Assembly (NCBI GenBank): GCA_002699125.1
Contig: PABI01000085.1
Location: 19,613-83,612, forward strand
Length of the DNA: 64,000 nt
Source: Anaerolineaceae bacterium
GTDB lineage: Bacteria; Chloroflexota; Anaerolineae; Promineifilales; Promineifilaceae
Direction: 5' to 3'
Below the pieces are notes generated by a model. The model was not told where the DNA came from, made no database searches, and was given only the letters and a program-made list of their open reading frames with translations. Of the stretch, positions 28,657-37,613 are shown piece after piece. The translations under genes were made by a program, and so were the position numbers. How positions within the stretch are numbered: the first letter of the stretch is position 1; every line of letters starts with the position of its first letter.

Positions 28657-29967
28657 TCATTGTCGCCTCCGCAGCACAAGCCCAAAGCCGACGAGCAGCA
28701 GGGGAAAGGCGGTGAGATTGCAGATGCCACTGCCGGAGTCGGTGGTGCTGGGCGGAACGGCCGTTGCTCCCGCAGCTGGTTCAGTAGGTACAGATTCAGG
28801 CAGGCCAAAAGGTTCAATGGTAGGGATGGCGTTGGCAGATACGGCCGTTGGCGTCGGCGGAATGTCACGTGAGGGGAGATTCATACTTTGCCGCCACGCC
28901 TGCTCCAGGCCATCCACATTGAAACCGTAAACCGCTTCCAGCGCTTCATCGTAGCCGCTGCCTTGTGCCAGGGTAAGCAGCAGTTCCTGCATCGGTTCTT
29001 GCCCATAGCTATCCAGCAAAAAATTGACCACACTGTAGCTCTGGCTGTAGGCAATGCCCGCCTCCGGACCATGTGAAGAAAACGCCCCGTTCAAACTGCG
29101 GACCGGTTCAAAACTGTTGGTGGCGCTGGCGTTGGTCAAATCTTCTTGAATTGTTTCGCTTGGCTCGCCCTCGGCAATAACGGCCAGCCCTTCGTTGAGC
29201 CAGGTGGGGCGGCTGCCGCCGACGCAGCTGCGGCCAAACTGCCCAATCACCAGATGAGCCAATTCGTGGCGCACGGTAGGGCGGCCCCAGCTATCTACAA
29301 TGCGCGGCGGCACGCCAATGAGGATGATGTTGTAATCGCTAAAGGCCACACCGCCGGCCCACTCCTGAATGTAAAGCACTGCATCCCGCATATCACCCGA
29401 ATCTTCATAGATAAAAATCTGCACCTCGCTGTCCAGGGTGATGCCCATCTCGTTTTGTAACTGGTCCAGCCCGGCAACGGCCGCATCCAGCAAAATTGGC
29501 CCTACCTCATCCCCCTCGTACCAGTGCAGGCGAATGTTAGGCGCGGTAACCGTCTGCCAATCAAATCGGTCATCGACAAAGGTGTGGTTTTGTTCATCGG
29601 TCGTGGTGATGTTGCCACTGCGATCGGTAATTTGCCACTGCCAGCGTAAGGTTGCTCCCGGCGGCGGATTGCCGGAGCGGACCATTTGCCAGGTCCACTC
29701 TGCCTGGTTGCCATTGAGTTCTACGGGAACGGCCGTATCTGCCTCCAGACAGCTCAACCGGTCCACCGCATACACCAGGTTAACTTCCGCCACATCGCTG
29801 GCATCAGCCAGTTCCAGCTGAAACGTTACCGCTTGGGGAAAATCAACCTGCGCTTCATTGCGCGTGATGTTGCTGCTGCTTTGGGCACGCAGCGGCGCGG
29901 CAAAACTTAGCAGCCAGCCGACAAATAAAACTGATAAGGCAATGTAAATTCTCAAAGATTGCTCCAT
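28657..29967 (-). CDS. Secreted gluzincin metallopeptidase (peptidase MA-like)
   Basis: 436 residues. An N-terminal signal helix (about 7-25), then an Ig-like part, then a peptidase domain with His234-Glu-x-x-His238 in TVRHELAHLV and the third ligand Glu259 in WLNEGLAV. The end is a short Thr-Pro linker, SGSGICNLTAF and a membrane helix with RRRQ, a surface-anchor form. The protein is thus a cell-surface protease facing outward. It is preceded by a glycosidase gene 21 bases away and followed by the peptide-binding lipoprotein, so peptide release and uptake may be linked. Confidence 0.87.
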   Translation of the reverse strand: MEQSLRIYIALSVLFVGWLLSFAAPLRAQSSSNITRNEAQVDFPQAVTFQLELADASDVAEVNLVYAVDRLSCLEADTAVPVELNGNQAEWTWQMVRSGNPPPGATLRWQWQITDRSGNITTTDEQNHTFVDDRFDWQTVTAPNIRLHWYEGDEVGPILLDAAVAGLDQLQNEMGITLDSEVQIFIYEDSGDMRDAVLYIQEWAGGVAFSDYNIILIGVPPRIVDSWGRPTVRHELAHLVIGQFGRSCVGGSRPTWLNEGLAVIAEGEPSETIQEDLTNASATNSFEPVRSLNGAFSSHGPEAGIAYSQSYSVVNFLLDSYGQEPMQELLLTLAQGSGYDEALEAVYGFNVDGLEQAWRQSMNLPSRDIPPTPTAVSANAIPTIEPFGLPESVPTEPAAGATAVPPSTTDSGSGICNLTAFPLLLVGFGLVLRRRQ

Positions 29968-29988
29968 TTGTAGCCGCGGCTACTCATA

Positions 29989-31791
29989 TTATGTTTGGCG
30001 ACGGCCGTTCCACCACCAGCCGCCAACGCCCAACACCAACAATCCGGCTACCCCTAGTAAAACAAGAGACCCGTTGCCCCCCGATTCAGCGGCCTCGACA
30101 ATTACCTCCTGGGCGGGATCCGGCGTGGGCGGCAAAGCAGCAACTTCGGTGGCAGGAACGGCCGTGGATAATTCAGTCGCTGTTGGTGGCGGTGAGGTGT
30201 CGGTAGGAACGGCCGTGGGCGATGCCGTTGCCGTTGGCGTTTGCGTGGGCCGCCGTGTCACCGTCGCTTTGGGCGTGAATGTTGGTTCGGGCGACGCTGT
30301 TTCTGTTGGCTCCGCTGTAGGTTCAGCGGTAGATGGCGTCTCAGGCATCGCAGTCGGCGCATCCGGATCGACGGTAGCTGTGGCCGCCGGTGGATCATCA
30401 ACCGCTGGCGGTCCGCTAGCTGGTGGCGGTGCGGGTACAGATGCCCCGTCTAATGATTGCACCAGATAGAAAACCGGACCGCCAATCATGCAAAAATCGC
30501 CGGCCGTTTGGGCACAGATTGCGCCGGGCAGTTCCACCGTAAACACGCCGTCGCTGGCCGAGATCGTTTGGCGGCTGCCCCACATGTCTACGAGAACGGC
30601 CGTATCCGCTTCGGCGACAACCTCAACCGTTTGCGGAGCAGGCAGGCGAGAAAACAGCACCGTTGTGGCGTGGGCTCCCTGGTCCAGCCGAATCTGCCCC
30701 CAATGCCCCCAATGCTCCCGCTTCACGCCGCGCATGCCGGCCAGATATTGCACCGCCACCTGGTACGTCGTAAACGCTGGACGGCGCGACCCGTCCATGC
30801 GCAGCAAGCCGAATGGTTCAGGATTGGCGGCCACGTCATCGGCTGTATCCTGCATTTTGTAGATGGCAATTCGCTGCGCTCCGGCCGCCAGCCCCACGGC
30901 AAAAACCTGGGGGATAAAGGCCGCCTGCTCCTGCTGTGATACGCGGAACGTAAAGTTGGAGACCGGCCAGGCAGGATCATCTATCGGTGGGGCGTTGGTT
31001 TCCACCAGCCAAACGGGCTTCCAGGGAATACCCCGGCTGCCCACAGCACCGTAAAACTGCTGGATGATGTTGTAAATAGAGTCCGGCTGGAAGTAGAGGT
31101 GCGCGGTGAGGGCATCAAAGTAGTAATTGTTGTCCGCCGCGGCGGGATCGGCCACAACAACATCCAAAAATTCATAAATGTAATTGGGATTCCAAAAGTA
31201 GGTGAAGGCGCTTAGATGAATGACGGCATTGGGATTGACTTCTTTTGCCGCCAGGTAGGCGGTGCGCTGCAATTGGAAGAAATCTTGCACAGAGCCATCC
31301 CAGGTGTGCCCCGGCGCGTTGGGATCATTGACGTCCGGCTCATTCCAGATGATCCAGTGGTTGATACGGCCGTTGTACCGTCCCACGGCCTCCCGCACAA
31401 AATTAGCCCAGGTGTTGTTCGGGTCCGTGTGCGGCAGATGCAAGCCGCGCGGCAGATGCCCTTCACGCGCCCAATCAGGAATGCCGATGAGCAAGCCAAC
31501 CACCGTGCGCCCGGCAGCAATCTCGCCATTGATCTGGCCATCGCTAACGCTGGCACTCCAGGTACCGGGACCACCTGCCTGGGTTTCGGCCCACTGAAAA
31601 CGCACCCGCGTCCAGGCGGCACCCAGCGAGTTGGCTTGTGCCGGATTTTCGTAGCTTTCAATAACACCAAAGCGGTAATCCACTGGTGCCAGGGCAGGTT
31701 CCACGGCTGGAGCCGCACCGCTTTTCTGTGGCACGACAGCCAGCAGGCCCAAAACAAGTAGACATAACAAGAAATAGCGTGTTCGATTCAT
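29989..31791 (-). CDS. Surface-anchored TIM-barrel glycoside hydrolase-like protein
   Basis: 600 residues. Signal helix at about 5-22, then a beta/alpha barrel: WTRVRFQWAETQ, HWIIWNEPDVND with likely acid/base Glu151, DALTAHLYFQPDS, and PVWLVETNAPP with likely nucleophile Glu264. The two Glu layout suits clan A families such as GH39 or GH5, but the family is not fixed. A small beta domain follows, then a linker of about 110 residues rich in Thr, Pro and Ala, then a membrane helix and WNGRRQT. Same anchor design as the peptidase gene downstream. Confidence 0.83.
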   Translation of the reverse strand: MNRTRYFLLCLLVLGLLAVVPQKSGAAPAVEPALAPVDYRFGVIESYENPAQANSLGAAWTRVRFQWAETQAGGPGTWSASVSDGQINGEIAAGRTVVGLLIGIPDWAREGHLPRGLHLPHTDPNNTWANFVREAVGRYNGRINHWIIWNEPDVNDPNAPGHTWDGSVQDFFQLQRTAYLAAKEVNPNAVIHLSAFTYFWNPNYIYEFLDVVVADPAAADNNYYFDALTAHLYFQPDSIYNIIQQFYGAVGSRGIPWKPVWLVETNAPPIDDPAWPVSNFTFRVSQQEQAAFIPQVFAVGLAAGAQRIAIYKMQDTADDVAANPEPFGLLRMDGSRRPAFTTYQVAVQYLAGMRGVKREHWGHWGQIRLDQGAHATTVLFSRLPAPQTVEVVAEADTAVLVDMWGSRQTISASDGVFTVELPGAICAQTAGDFCMIGGPVFYLVQSLDGASVPAPPPASGPPAVDDPPAATATVDPDAPTAMPETPSTAEPTAEPTETASPEPTFTPKATVTRRPTQTPTATASPTAVPTDTSPPPTATELSTAVPATEVAALPPTPDPAQEVIVEAAESGGNGSLVLLGVAGLLVLGVGGWWWNGRRQT

Positions 31792-31882
31792 GCCGCAAGT
31801 TTACCGAGAGACCAATCATTGTGGCAAGCAGCGCTTAACATCCCCTCAAAAAGGCAACTGTGCGGAAATCAAACAAGCTCAA

Positions 31883-32068
31883 TCAATTACAAATGGAGGT
31901 GCCGCAAATGCAGCCACCGCAGTAGGATGGCTCTAACAAGCGGCTAAAAACGTTGCCAATCTGTGGGCCTAACAAGGTAAGAATCCCAATCACAACGACG
32001 GCAACCAAGACTAAAATGAGGGCATATTCCACCAGCCCTTGGGCTAACTGCTTTTGTTCATTGCTCAT
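31883..32068 (-). CDS. Flp family type IVb pilin with Cys-rich tail
   Basis: 61 residues. A short leader ends QKQLAQG before LVEYALILVLVAVVVIG, with the processing Gly and the Glu at +4 or so of mature Flp pilins. The remainder is short, ending EPSYCGGCICGTSICN with four Cys, unusual for Flp. GGGAGCAAGCC precedes the ATG, which is why the longer upstream frame was rejected. No Tad ATPase or prepilin peptidase is nearby. Confidence 0.85.
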   Translation of the reverse strand: MSNEQKQLAQGLVEYALILVLVAVVVIGILTLLGPQIGNVFSRLLEPSYCGGCICGTSICN

Positions 32069-32299
32069 TGGCTTGCTCCCAACCTGTAATCGGCAAAAAG
32101 TTTTTGCGGGAAAACTCCAAGCGTTTGGGCCGATTACTCGCTTAAAAGCGGACAAGTTAAGCATCTATGATGATGAACAGGTTTCCGCTTTTACCAACCG
32201 AGAGAATAAATAATTGTAAAAAGTAAATTTATTACTCTATAAGATAACTTGGTTAGGTGTCATTTTGCCTTTCGGGAAGAGACGAACAAGGTCGCTCCA

Positions 32300-32737
32300 T
32301 CAATTTTGTGCCGGGTATGAATCTGACATACTGCTGCCGCCATCGGCCGTGACGGTTATGGTGCCAGGGCCAGCGCCAACGTCAGGTATCGTAACGCTGC
32401 AATTGAGATTGCAGTTAAGGTTGGCGAATTTACCACTTTGTGAATCAGTAACGGTAATGCTTGTGTCGGCCGAAACGGTGATAGTAACAAGCACATCTGG
32501 CCCATTGCGGCTGGCATTCACCCCGGTTACCTCAACAGACCCAGGTGGTGGTGGGGCACTGCCTCCGCCGCCGCCCCCAGCGGTGTCAACACCCAAACCA
32601 TTCACAACCCGACTAAACACATTACCCACCTGGGGCCCCAATATGGTAAGAATGGCAATCACAACGACTGCTACCAACACCAGAATAAGGGCATATTCCA
32701 CTAATCCTTGACCATCCTGTTTCTTTGTTCGTTTCAT
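32300..32737 (-). CDS. Flp-type pilin with a C-terminal beta domain
   Basis: 145 residues. The N-terminal 45 residues are nearly the same as the other pilin (QGLVEYALILVLVAVVVIA, LGPQVGNVFSRVV). A Gly and Pro spacer follows, then about 75 residues with beta-strand character (GSVEVTGVNASRNGPDVLVTITVSADTSITV) and a Cys pair in NLNCNLNCSV. It looks like a pilin that carries an added head domain, perhaps a minor or adhesive subunit. AGAGGTTACGA precedes ATG. Confidence 0.82.
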   Translation of the reverse strand: MKRTKKQDGQGLVEYALILVLVAVVVIAILTILGPQVGNVFSRVVNGLGVDTAGGGGGGSAPPPPGSVEVTGVNASRNGPDVLVTITVSADTSITVTDSQSGKFANLNCNLNCSVTIPDVGAGPGTITVTADGGSSMSDSYPAQN

Positions 32738-32885
32738 TCGTAACCTCTATATCGATGATTGCAAGTTTGTTGCGTTACTGCTAATGCGTATAAATTTACT
32801 GTTGAAGCCTGTTTTGTTAGTCCAAGAGGCTGGTAAAACTGGCAAATCCCTTACATTGTAATGGATTTTATAAAAAATCAAGAGA

Positions 32886-34445
32886 TCAGAGACCAAATTG
32901 GATGTCGGGTACGGCCGTACTTTCCAAAACCAGCGCGCGTTCAAATGCCATTTCCATTAAAGAAGCCGCATTGCGTTCTGCTTCCCACAGTTCCACGGCG
33001 GGATATTCGTCGGCAATAAGTGTTAGGCGGAGGGTGGTGTCGTCCCAAACGGCCGTTACATCATCCACATTGGCATTCCGTCCCCGCTCCAAAAATTCCG
33101 CCAGCCGCAAAATGGCCGCCAGCCGCGTTAAAATCGTATGATCCGCTTCAGACAAAAGCGATTCAAACGAGTCGGACGTGGGTTTGCCTTTGCGATGATA
33201 GCGCGTCAGCAAAGCCACCAGCGCCGTCTCGCGCGGCGAAAAACCCGCCAATCCGCTGTTAATAATCAACGTCTGGGAATGTTTGTGGTGGTCATCATAG
33301 CTAATGACCGTCCCCAGATCGTGGAGCAGGGCGGCGGCATCCAGCAGCTCCCGTTCGGCCATGTCGTAGCCGTGCAGCGGCGCCAACTGGCTGAACAGCC
33401 GTGTCGCCAGATAGCGCACGTGGCTGGCGTGGGCCTTTTGGTAGTTATAAACTCGCGCCATATTAAGCACGCTAAAGCGGCGCACGCTCGCCACCACAGG
33501 GTAAGCCAAATGGTGCCAGAAATGTTCAAAAAAGAGCCCCTCGCGCAAGCCATTTTTGGAAATGGTCAATGACTCAACCTGCAACCGGTCCATCACCTCG
33601 GCCAGCACGAGGGCACCAGGGAAGATAATATCAGCCCGATCCCGGCTCAGGCCGGAGATTTGCCGCCGTTCAGACACGGGCAATTTTTGCAAAAGTTCTA
33701 CCGTCTCCTGTACCGAACTGCGGCTCAAGACAAACCCATGCAGCGTGTTCAGGGGATGACTTTGCCGGGCCGCCTCAATAGAGGCCAGGTTGCGGATGGT
33801 GCCACCTAATCCCACCAGATGTCGATGTGGCTTGGCCTGCTTTTTCTTTAGCCAGGGGATGGTGTCCAGATGCTGGGAAATATGTTGTTTCACCGCCCGC
33901 ACTTCGGCTGGCGCGATTGGGTCTGTGCTGACCAACTGTTCGGTCAGCGCCAATGCACCTAAAGGGACCGAATTCCCTTCCTGGAAGCGATTGCCGCGCA
34001 CTTTGCTAATTTGCGCGCTGCCGCCACCGATGTCAATGACGTAGCCATTGCCCAACTGCACCTCGTTAAGGGCGCCCAGCGTACCGTAGTAAGCTTCCCG
34101 CTCACCGTCGAGAACCTGCAAATCGAGGCCAATTTCCTGGGAGACAGTTCGCAAAAAAGCCGGGCCGTTGGCGGCATCGCGCACGGCGCTGGTGGCGGTG
34201 GGGATAATCAAATCAACCGGGTAATTGTCGCAAAATCGTTTGAAGAGGCGCAGAGTGAAGAGGGCTCGGGCAACGGCCGTATCGCTTAAACCAGCCGCCG
34301 TCATCCCCTCCCGCAGCCGCACCACTTCCCGAATTTCATCTTCCAGGCGGTAAGCATAACCGGGAACCGCGTTGAGGATCACCAGACGAGCCGTATTGGA
34401 GCCCAGATCGATAACGCCAATGCGTTGAGAATTGTTTGCTATCAT
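32886..34445 (-). CDS. Ppx/GppA phosphatase with C-terminal HD domain
   Basis: 519 residues. ASKHA fold: VIDLGSNTARLVI, TATSAVRDAANG, LDGEREAYYG, VIDIGGGSAQI and LVGLGGTIRNLA. The C-terminal third has the HD-type block ELLDAAALLHDLGTVISYDDHHKHS. These enzymes split inorganic polyphosphate or guanosine pentaphosphate. The gene stands alone, with its own leader before the methyltransferase gene further upstream. Confidence 0.92.
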   Translation of the reverse strand: MIANNSQRIGVIDLGSNTARLVILNAVPGYAYRLEDEIREVVRLREGMTAAGLSDTAVARALFTLRLFKRFCDNYPVDLIIPTATSAVRDAANGPAFLRTVSQEIGLDLQVLDGEREAYYGTLGALNEVQLGNGYVIDIGGGSAQISKVRGNRFQEGNSVPLGALALTEQLVSTDPIAPAEVRAVKQHISQHLDTIPWLKKKQAKPHRHLVGLGGTIRNLASIEAARQSHPLNTLHGFVLSRSSVQETVELLQKLPVSERRQISGLSRDRADIIFPGALVLAEVMDRLQVESLTISKNGLREGLFFEHFWHHLAYPVVASVRRFSVLNMARVYNYQKAHASHVRYLATRLFSQLAPLHGYDMAERELLDAAALLHDLGTVISYDDHHKHSQTLIINSGLAGFSPRETALVALLTRYHRKGKPTSDSFESLLSEADHTILTRLAAILRLAEFLERGRNANVDDVTAVWDDTTLRLTLIADEYPAVELWEAERNAASLMEMAFERALVLESTAVPDIQFGL

Positions 34446-34573
34446 TTGTTGACCTTATACAACAATGAGCGCATTGTACCATGTTTTAAGGGATTATTTC
34501 TACTTGATTTTATGATGCGCAAGAGGGTGATTCTCGTTGGCCGCATCAGCCGAGATCCACCAGATCCAAAAAC

Positions 34574-35476
34574 TCAGACAGGCTCTTTGAAATCGTAGAG
34601 GTTGTTTTTGACCTGCCACCGGCGCTGGCAGTCAGGATTGGGGCAGAGGAGTTGCTCATCCACCGGAGCGGGCAGCGGCGTCTGGCAGTTGGGGCAGGCG
34701 AAGAAGGTATTGGCTGCGGCCGTTTCCCCCTCAGCAGGATGGGCCACATCCACAAACACACTGGGACTGAGCTGCCACCAGTTACCTGTCCACTGCGCTA
34801 AAGAGTCCAGCCCCACCAGCAAGCCAGTGGGCACTAGCTTTTTGATCGGGCCAAAGCGGTAGTGCGAGACGGTAAGCTTTCGTCCCGGTTTGAAGCCTGC
34901 TTTGGTTAGCTGCTCATTGATCCAGCGAGGATGGAAATCGAAATTCAGTTCGGCAAATTCAATGGGGTCGTGGTTAAACGGGGACCACTCTTGCCGCCGC
35001 AAACCATAGCGCAAAATGGCTTTGAGGTTTTGCTTGTTGGCAAATTCCAGAATGTAACGGCCGTTTGGCCGGGCAATGCGTGCCAACTGCTTGAACAAGG
35101 CAGGGACATCAGCCGCATGGTGCAGCGTACGAATCTGCACCATTGTGTTAAACAGGCCGTCTACAAAAGGCATCTGGTACCAGTTGCCGGCCACATAAAT
35201 AAAGCGGGGATCGTCGCCCAGATGAGTTTGAGCTTCACGCAGCAGCGAACGAGAATAATCGAACAGTACGACTTTTTGATAACCCAAATATTCATCAGCC
35301 AGGCGACCAAAGCCCGCACCAATTTCAATGAGGGTGCCGCCCGCTGGCGGCATCAGGCGGTGCAGCGCAATGCGCTCAACCTGGTCTTCGTAGTCACGTC
35401 CCTGACCTTCCCAAAAGCGGGTGCGGTAGTCTGAACCTTCGTAGTCGCAGACGGGCGGAATATCACTATTGTTCAT
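34574..35476 (-). CDS. Class I SAM methyltransferase with C-terminal zinc ribbon
   Basis: 300 residues. Motif I is LIEIGAGFGRLADEYL; motif II VVLFDYSRSLL; the DxxxNTMVQIRTLHH block follows. The last 40 residues hold CPNCQTPLP and CPNPDCQRRW, a zinc ribbon of the type found in Trm112-like and other methyltransferase partners. The target is unknown; no ring or RNA-specific domain is seen. It lies 12 bases after the membrane protein gene on the same strand. Confidence 0.85.
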   Translation of the reverse strand: MNNSDIPPVCDYEGSDYRTRFWEGQGRDYEDQVERIALHRLMPPAGGTLIEIGAGFGRLADEYLGYQKVVLFDYSRSLLREAQTHLGDDPRFIYVAGNWYQMPFVDGLFNTMVQIRTLHHAADVPALFKQLARIARPNGRYILEFANKQNLKAILRYGLRRQEWSPFNHDPIEFAELNFDFHPRWINEQLTKAGFKPGRKLTVSHYRFGPIKKLVPTGLLVGLDSLAQWTGNWWQLSPSVFVDVAHPAEGETAAANTFFACPNCQTPLPAPVDEQLLCPNPDCQRRWQVKNNLYDFKEPV

Positions 35477-35488
35477 GCGTAAATGGCG

Positions 35489-36112
35489 TCAGCGTACGGC
35501 CGTATCCTGTACTGTAGGAGGTCTATTGGCCGCCTGAAGCCGATTCATAAGCTCTTCATTGCTGGAGGGCAGCCCTTTAATCAAGCGATCGAGTGGTTCA
35601 AACAAGCCGCGCAGCGTATTAAATGGACCACCAAGTTCCGTTTCTTCAAGCGGAATTTGTACATCTACAGACAGGGCCACATCAATTTCCTGATCAACCG
35701 GTACATCCAGATTTAGCTGCACCGGCAAGGTCAACCCTTCCGGCAGGGCCAGCGTAACATTACCATTAATCTGGCCGCCGCCACCCGGCAGCGTAAATTG
35801 AGCCGGAATATTTAACGGCACCGACTCTACCACAACCACATCTGTTTCGGTGTCTAGCGGCAGGACAAAACTAATGGGGATCGTATCCTGCACCTCAATG
35901 GTACGCGAGATGGTGGCGCCACTCATATCAACAAAGCTGTCGCTCAAGCCACCAACAATGGGTTCTGCTATAGAATCCACAATGGGCAAGAGGAGCGGCG
36001 CAGCGACAAGCAGCACCAGCAGCAACACAAAGTTCATAACAAACGAAAAGATAATGGCAAACGTTTTAAACGCCTGCCACGGTTTCCCTGACCAAACCCA
36101 TCTGCGTTCCAT
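35489..36112 (-). CDS. Membrane-anchored protein of unknown function
   Basis: 207 residues, not recognised. A membrane helix near 18-45 (FAIIFSFVMNFVLLLVLLV) is followed by an outside part with SGATISRTIEVQDTIPISFVLPLDTETDV and several beta-like repeats (PLNIPAQFTLP, VDVQIPLEETELGG). It may be a LEA- or SMP-like domain, which such hydrophobic beta repeats suggest. It precedes the methyltransferase by 12 bases and faces the parS-like cluster and the NYN gene across a 264-base gap. Confidence 0.6.
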   Translation of the reverse strand: MERRWVWSGKPWQAFKTFAIIFSFVMNFVLLLVLLVAAPLLLPIVDSIAEPIVGGLSDSFVDMSGATISRTIEVQDTIPISFVLPLDTETDVVVVESVPLNIPAQFTLPGGGGQINGNVTLALPEGLTLPVQLNLDVPVDQEIDVALSVDVQIPLEETELGGPFNTLRGLFEPLDRLIKGLPSSNEELMNRLQAANRPPTVQDTAVR

Positions 36113-36263
36113 TGCCTACCTCCGTAACCTGCTACAGGTTGACATAGTATTATCACATTATGGTAACATGTATTGATCAATTAGCAAAACGGCCGTAAGT
36201 CATGGTGCGAGATTTTGGCGATAAGCTGTAACGCAGAAACGGCCGTCGGCCATCACCATCCAA

Positions 36264-36279
36264 TGTTTCACGGGAAACA
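36264..36279. other. parS-like site 1
   Basis: TGTTTCACGGGAAACA, a 16-mer differing by one base from the widely conserved ParB-binding consensus TGTTTCACGTGAAACA. It lies in the divergent gap before the NYN gene, 13 bases from site 2. Confidence 0.75.
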
Positions 36280-36292
36280 AAACTCGCCACAC

Positions 36293-36308
36293 TGTTTCCC
36301 GGGAAACA
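36293..36308. other. parS-like site 2
   Basis: TGTTTCCCGGGAAACA, a perfect palindrome of the parS type with a CCGG centre, on the same face as site 1 at 29 bases start to start. Confidence 0.7.
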
Positions 36309-36376
36309 ATTGCGGGAATAGGTGAATGAAGTAGAATACCGTTAGCCTATCAAACTGCGAGAAACAAAAGTTACGC

Positions 36377-37612
36377 ATGTCTACCCAATCAAATAAGCAA
36401 GACAGTTCCTCAAACTCATCTTCCTCAGCAAATGATGTTGCCATCCTCCTGGACTTAGATAATCTGGTTATTGGGGCCAAACAGATTAATTTAGCATTCG
36501 ATATCAAGCTGGTGCTGGAACATATTAAGAATCTGACAAACGGCCGTATCGTCCTGCGCCATTCTTATGGGGATTGGCGACAAGATCAACAGCTCATGCG
36601 CGATTTAGCCACAGCCGGCTTTGTAACCCAGTCCGCCATTCGCCTCAACAACTTCAGTAAAAACCTGGCTGATATGCAAATTGTGGTCGACACAATGGAA
36701 ACGTTGATTGACGGCCATCAGTACAGCACCTACGTTTTGATGACCGGCGACCGTGATTTTACGCCCCTGGTACAGGCACTGCGTAAACGGGGCAAACAGG
36801 TGATTGGTCTCGGTGTGCGCCACACAACTAGCCAAAGCTTTGCCAGCCTGTGCGATCGATATATTTACTACGAAGAGATCGTCCCGGCGCCCCAATTAAA
36901 CGATACCCAGGTGGAGGAGTTGCTGAGCAATTCCCTGCAGCAACTTCTTAATGGTGAGGAGAGGGTGCGGGCCAGCGTGCTCAAGCAGCACATGTCTGAT
37001 GCCAGCAAAGGCGTGTTTGACAAAAGTCAGTATGCTGAAGGCAGCTTCCGCAGGTTCTTGGAAAAATACCCGCACCTGGTTCGTATTGAGCAAGAAGAAA
37101 CAACAATCTACGTCACTCGCCCCGAAAAAGAGAAAAAACCGCCAACCCCGCTGCACGTTCGCTATCGGCGCGGATTGAAGAAACAGCGACTGCGGGTAAT
37201 CAAGCGAGAAACACGCTTTACCATCTTAAAGGGAATGCTCCGGCACATGACCAGTTCAGACCAGATCCGTTGGCGTGAACTCATCGACACATTGCACGAA
37301 GAGTATAAAAGCCAGGAGAAAAAGATCTCGAAAAACGCAATCAATGCCGTGATGCTGTTGGCTCGTCGCGCTCAGGTGATTCATACGCTCAAAGCAAAAT
37401 CACTCTCCACGGCACCGGTGCTGCTGGAGCTTGAAGGGCAAAAGCTGGTGCAGGATGCTATCATCCGCTGCGACGCAGCTTACGTAAAAGGGATTCTTGA
37501 ACTTTCAGAAGAATTTGACGAGGAAGAAGCGGCCGTTGCTCTCTATTACGAGCCACACTTTGCCCGGTATATCAAAACGCTCATCAAGAACTTTGAGCGG
37601 CTGGGATTATAA
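36377..37612 (+). CDS. NYN (LabA/DUF88) nuclease-like protein with OST-HTH domain
   Basis: 411 residues. Residues 20-160 form a PIN-like NYN domain: VAILLDLDNLVIGAK with an acidic residue pair, DMQIVVDTMETL, and YVLMTGDRDFTPLVQALRKRGKQVIGLG. The middle and C-terminal parts contain two winged or LOTUS-like helical regions (LKQHMSDASKGVFDKSQYAEGSFRRFLEKY). NYN-OST proteins are RNA-binding, some with RNase activity, the acidic triad here being intact. The start lies 69 bases after a parS-like site; the ribosome site is weak. Confidence 0.85.
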   Translation: MSTQSNKQDSSSNSSSSANDVAILLDLDNLVIGAKQINLAFDIKLVLEHIKNLTNGRIVLRHSYGDWRQDQQLMRDLATAGFVTQSAIRLNNFSKNLADMQIVVDTMETLIDGHQYSTYVLMTGDRDFTPLVQALRKRGKQVIGLGVRHTTSQSFASLCDRYIYYEEIVPAPQLNDTQVEELLSNSLQQLLNGEERVRASVLKQHMSDASKGVFDKSQYAEGSFRRFLEKYPHLVRIEQEETTIYVTRPEKEKKPPTPLHVRYRRGLKKQRLRVIKRETRFTILKGMLRHMTSSDQIRWRELIDTLHEEYKSQEKKISKNAINAVMLLARRAQVIHTLKAKSLSTAPVLLELEGQKLVQDAIIRCDAAYVKGILELSEEFDEEEAAVALYYEPHFARYIKTLIKNFERLGL

Positions 37613-37613
37613 T

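Noticed and set aside
28562..28660. 33-codon N-terminal extension of the peptide-binding protein
   Set aside because: Translated dispersed repeat; a good lipoprotein signal starts at the GTG chosen.
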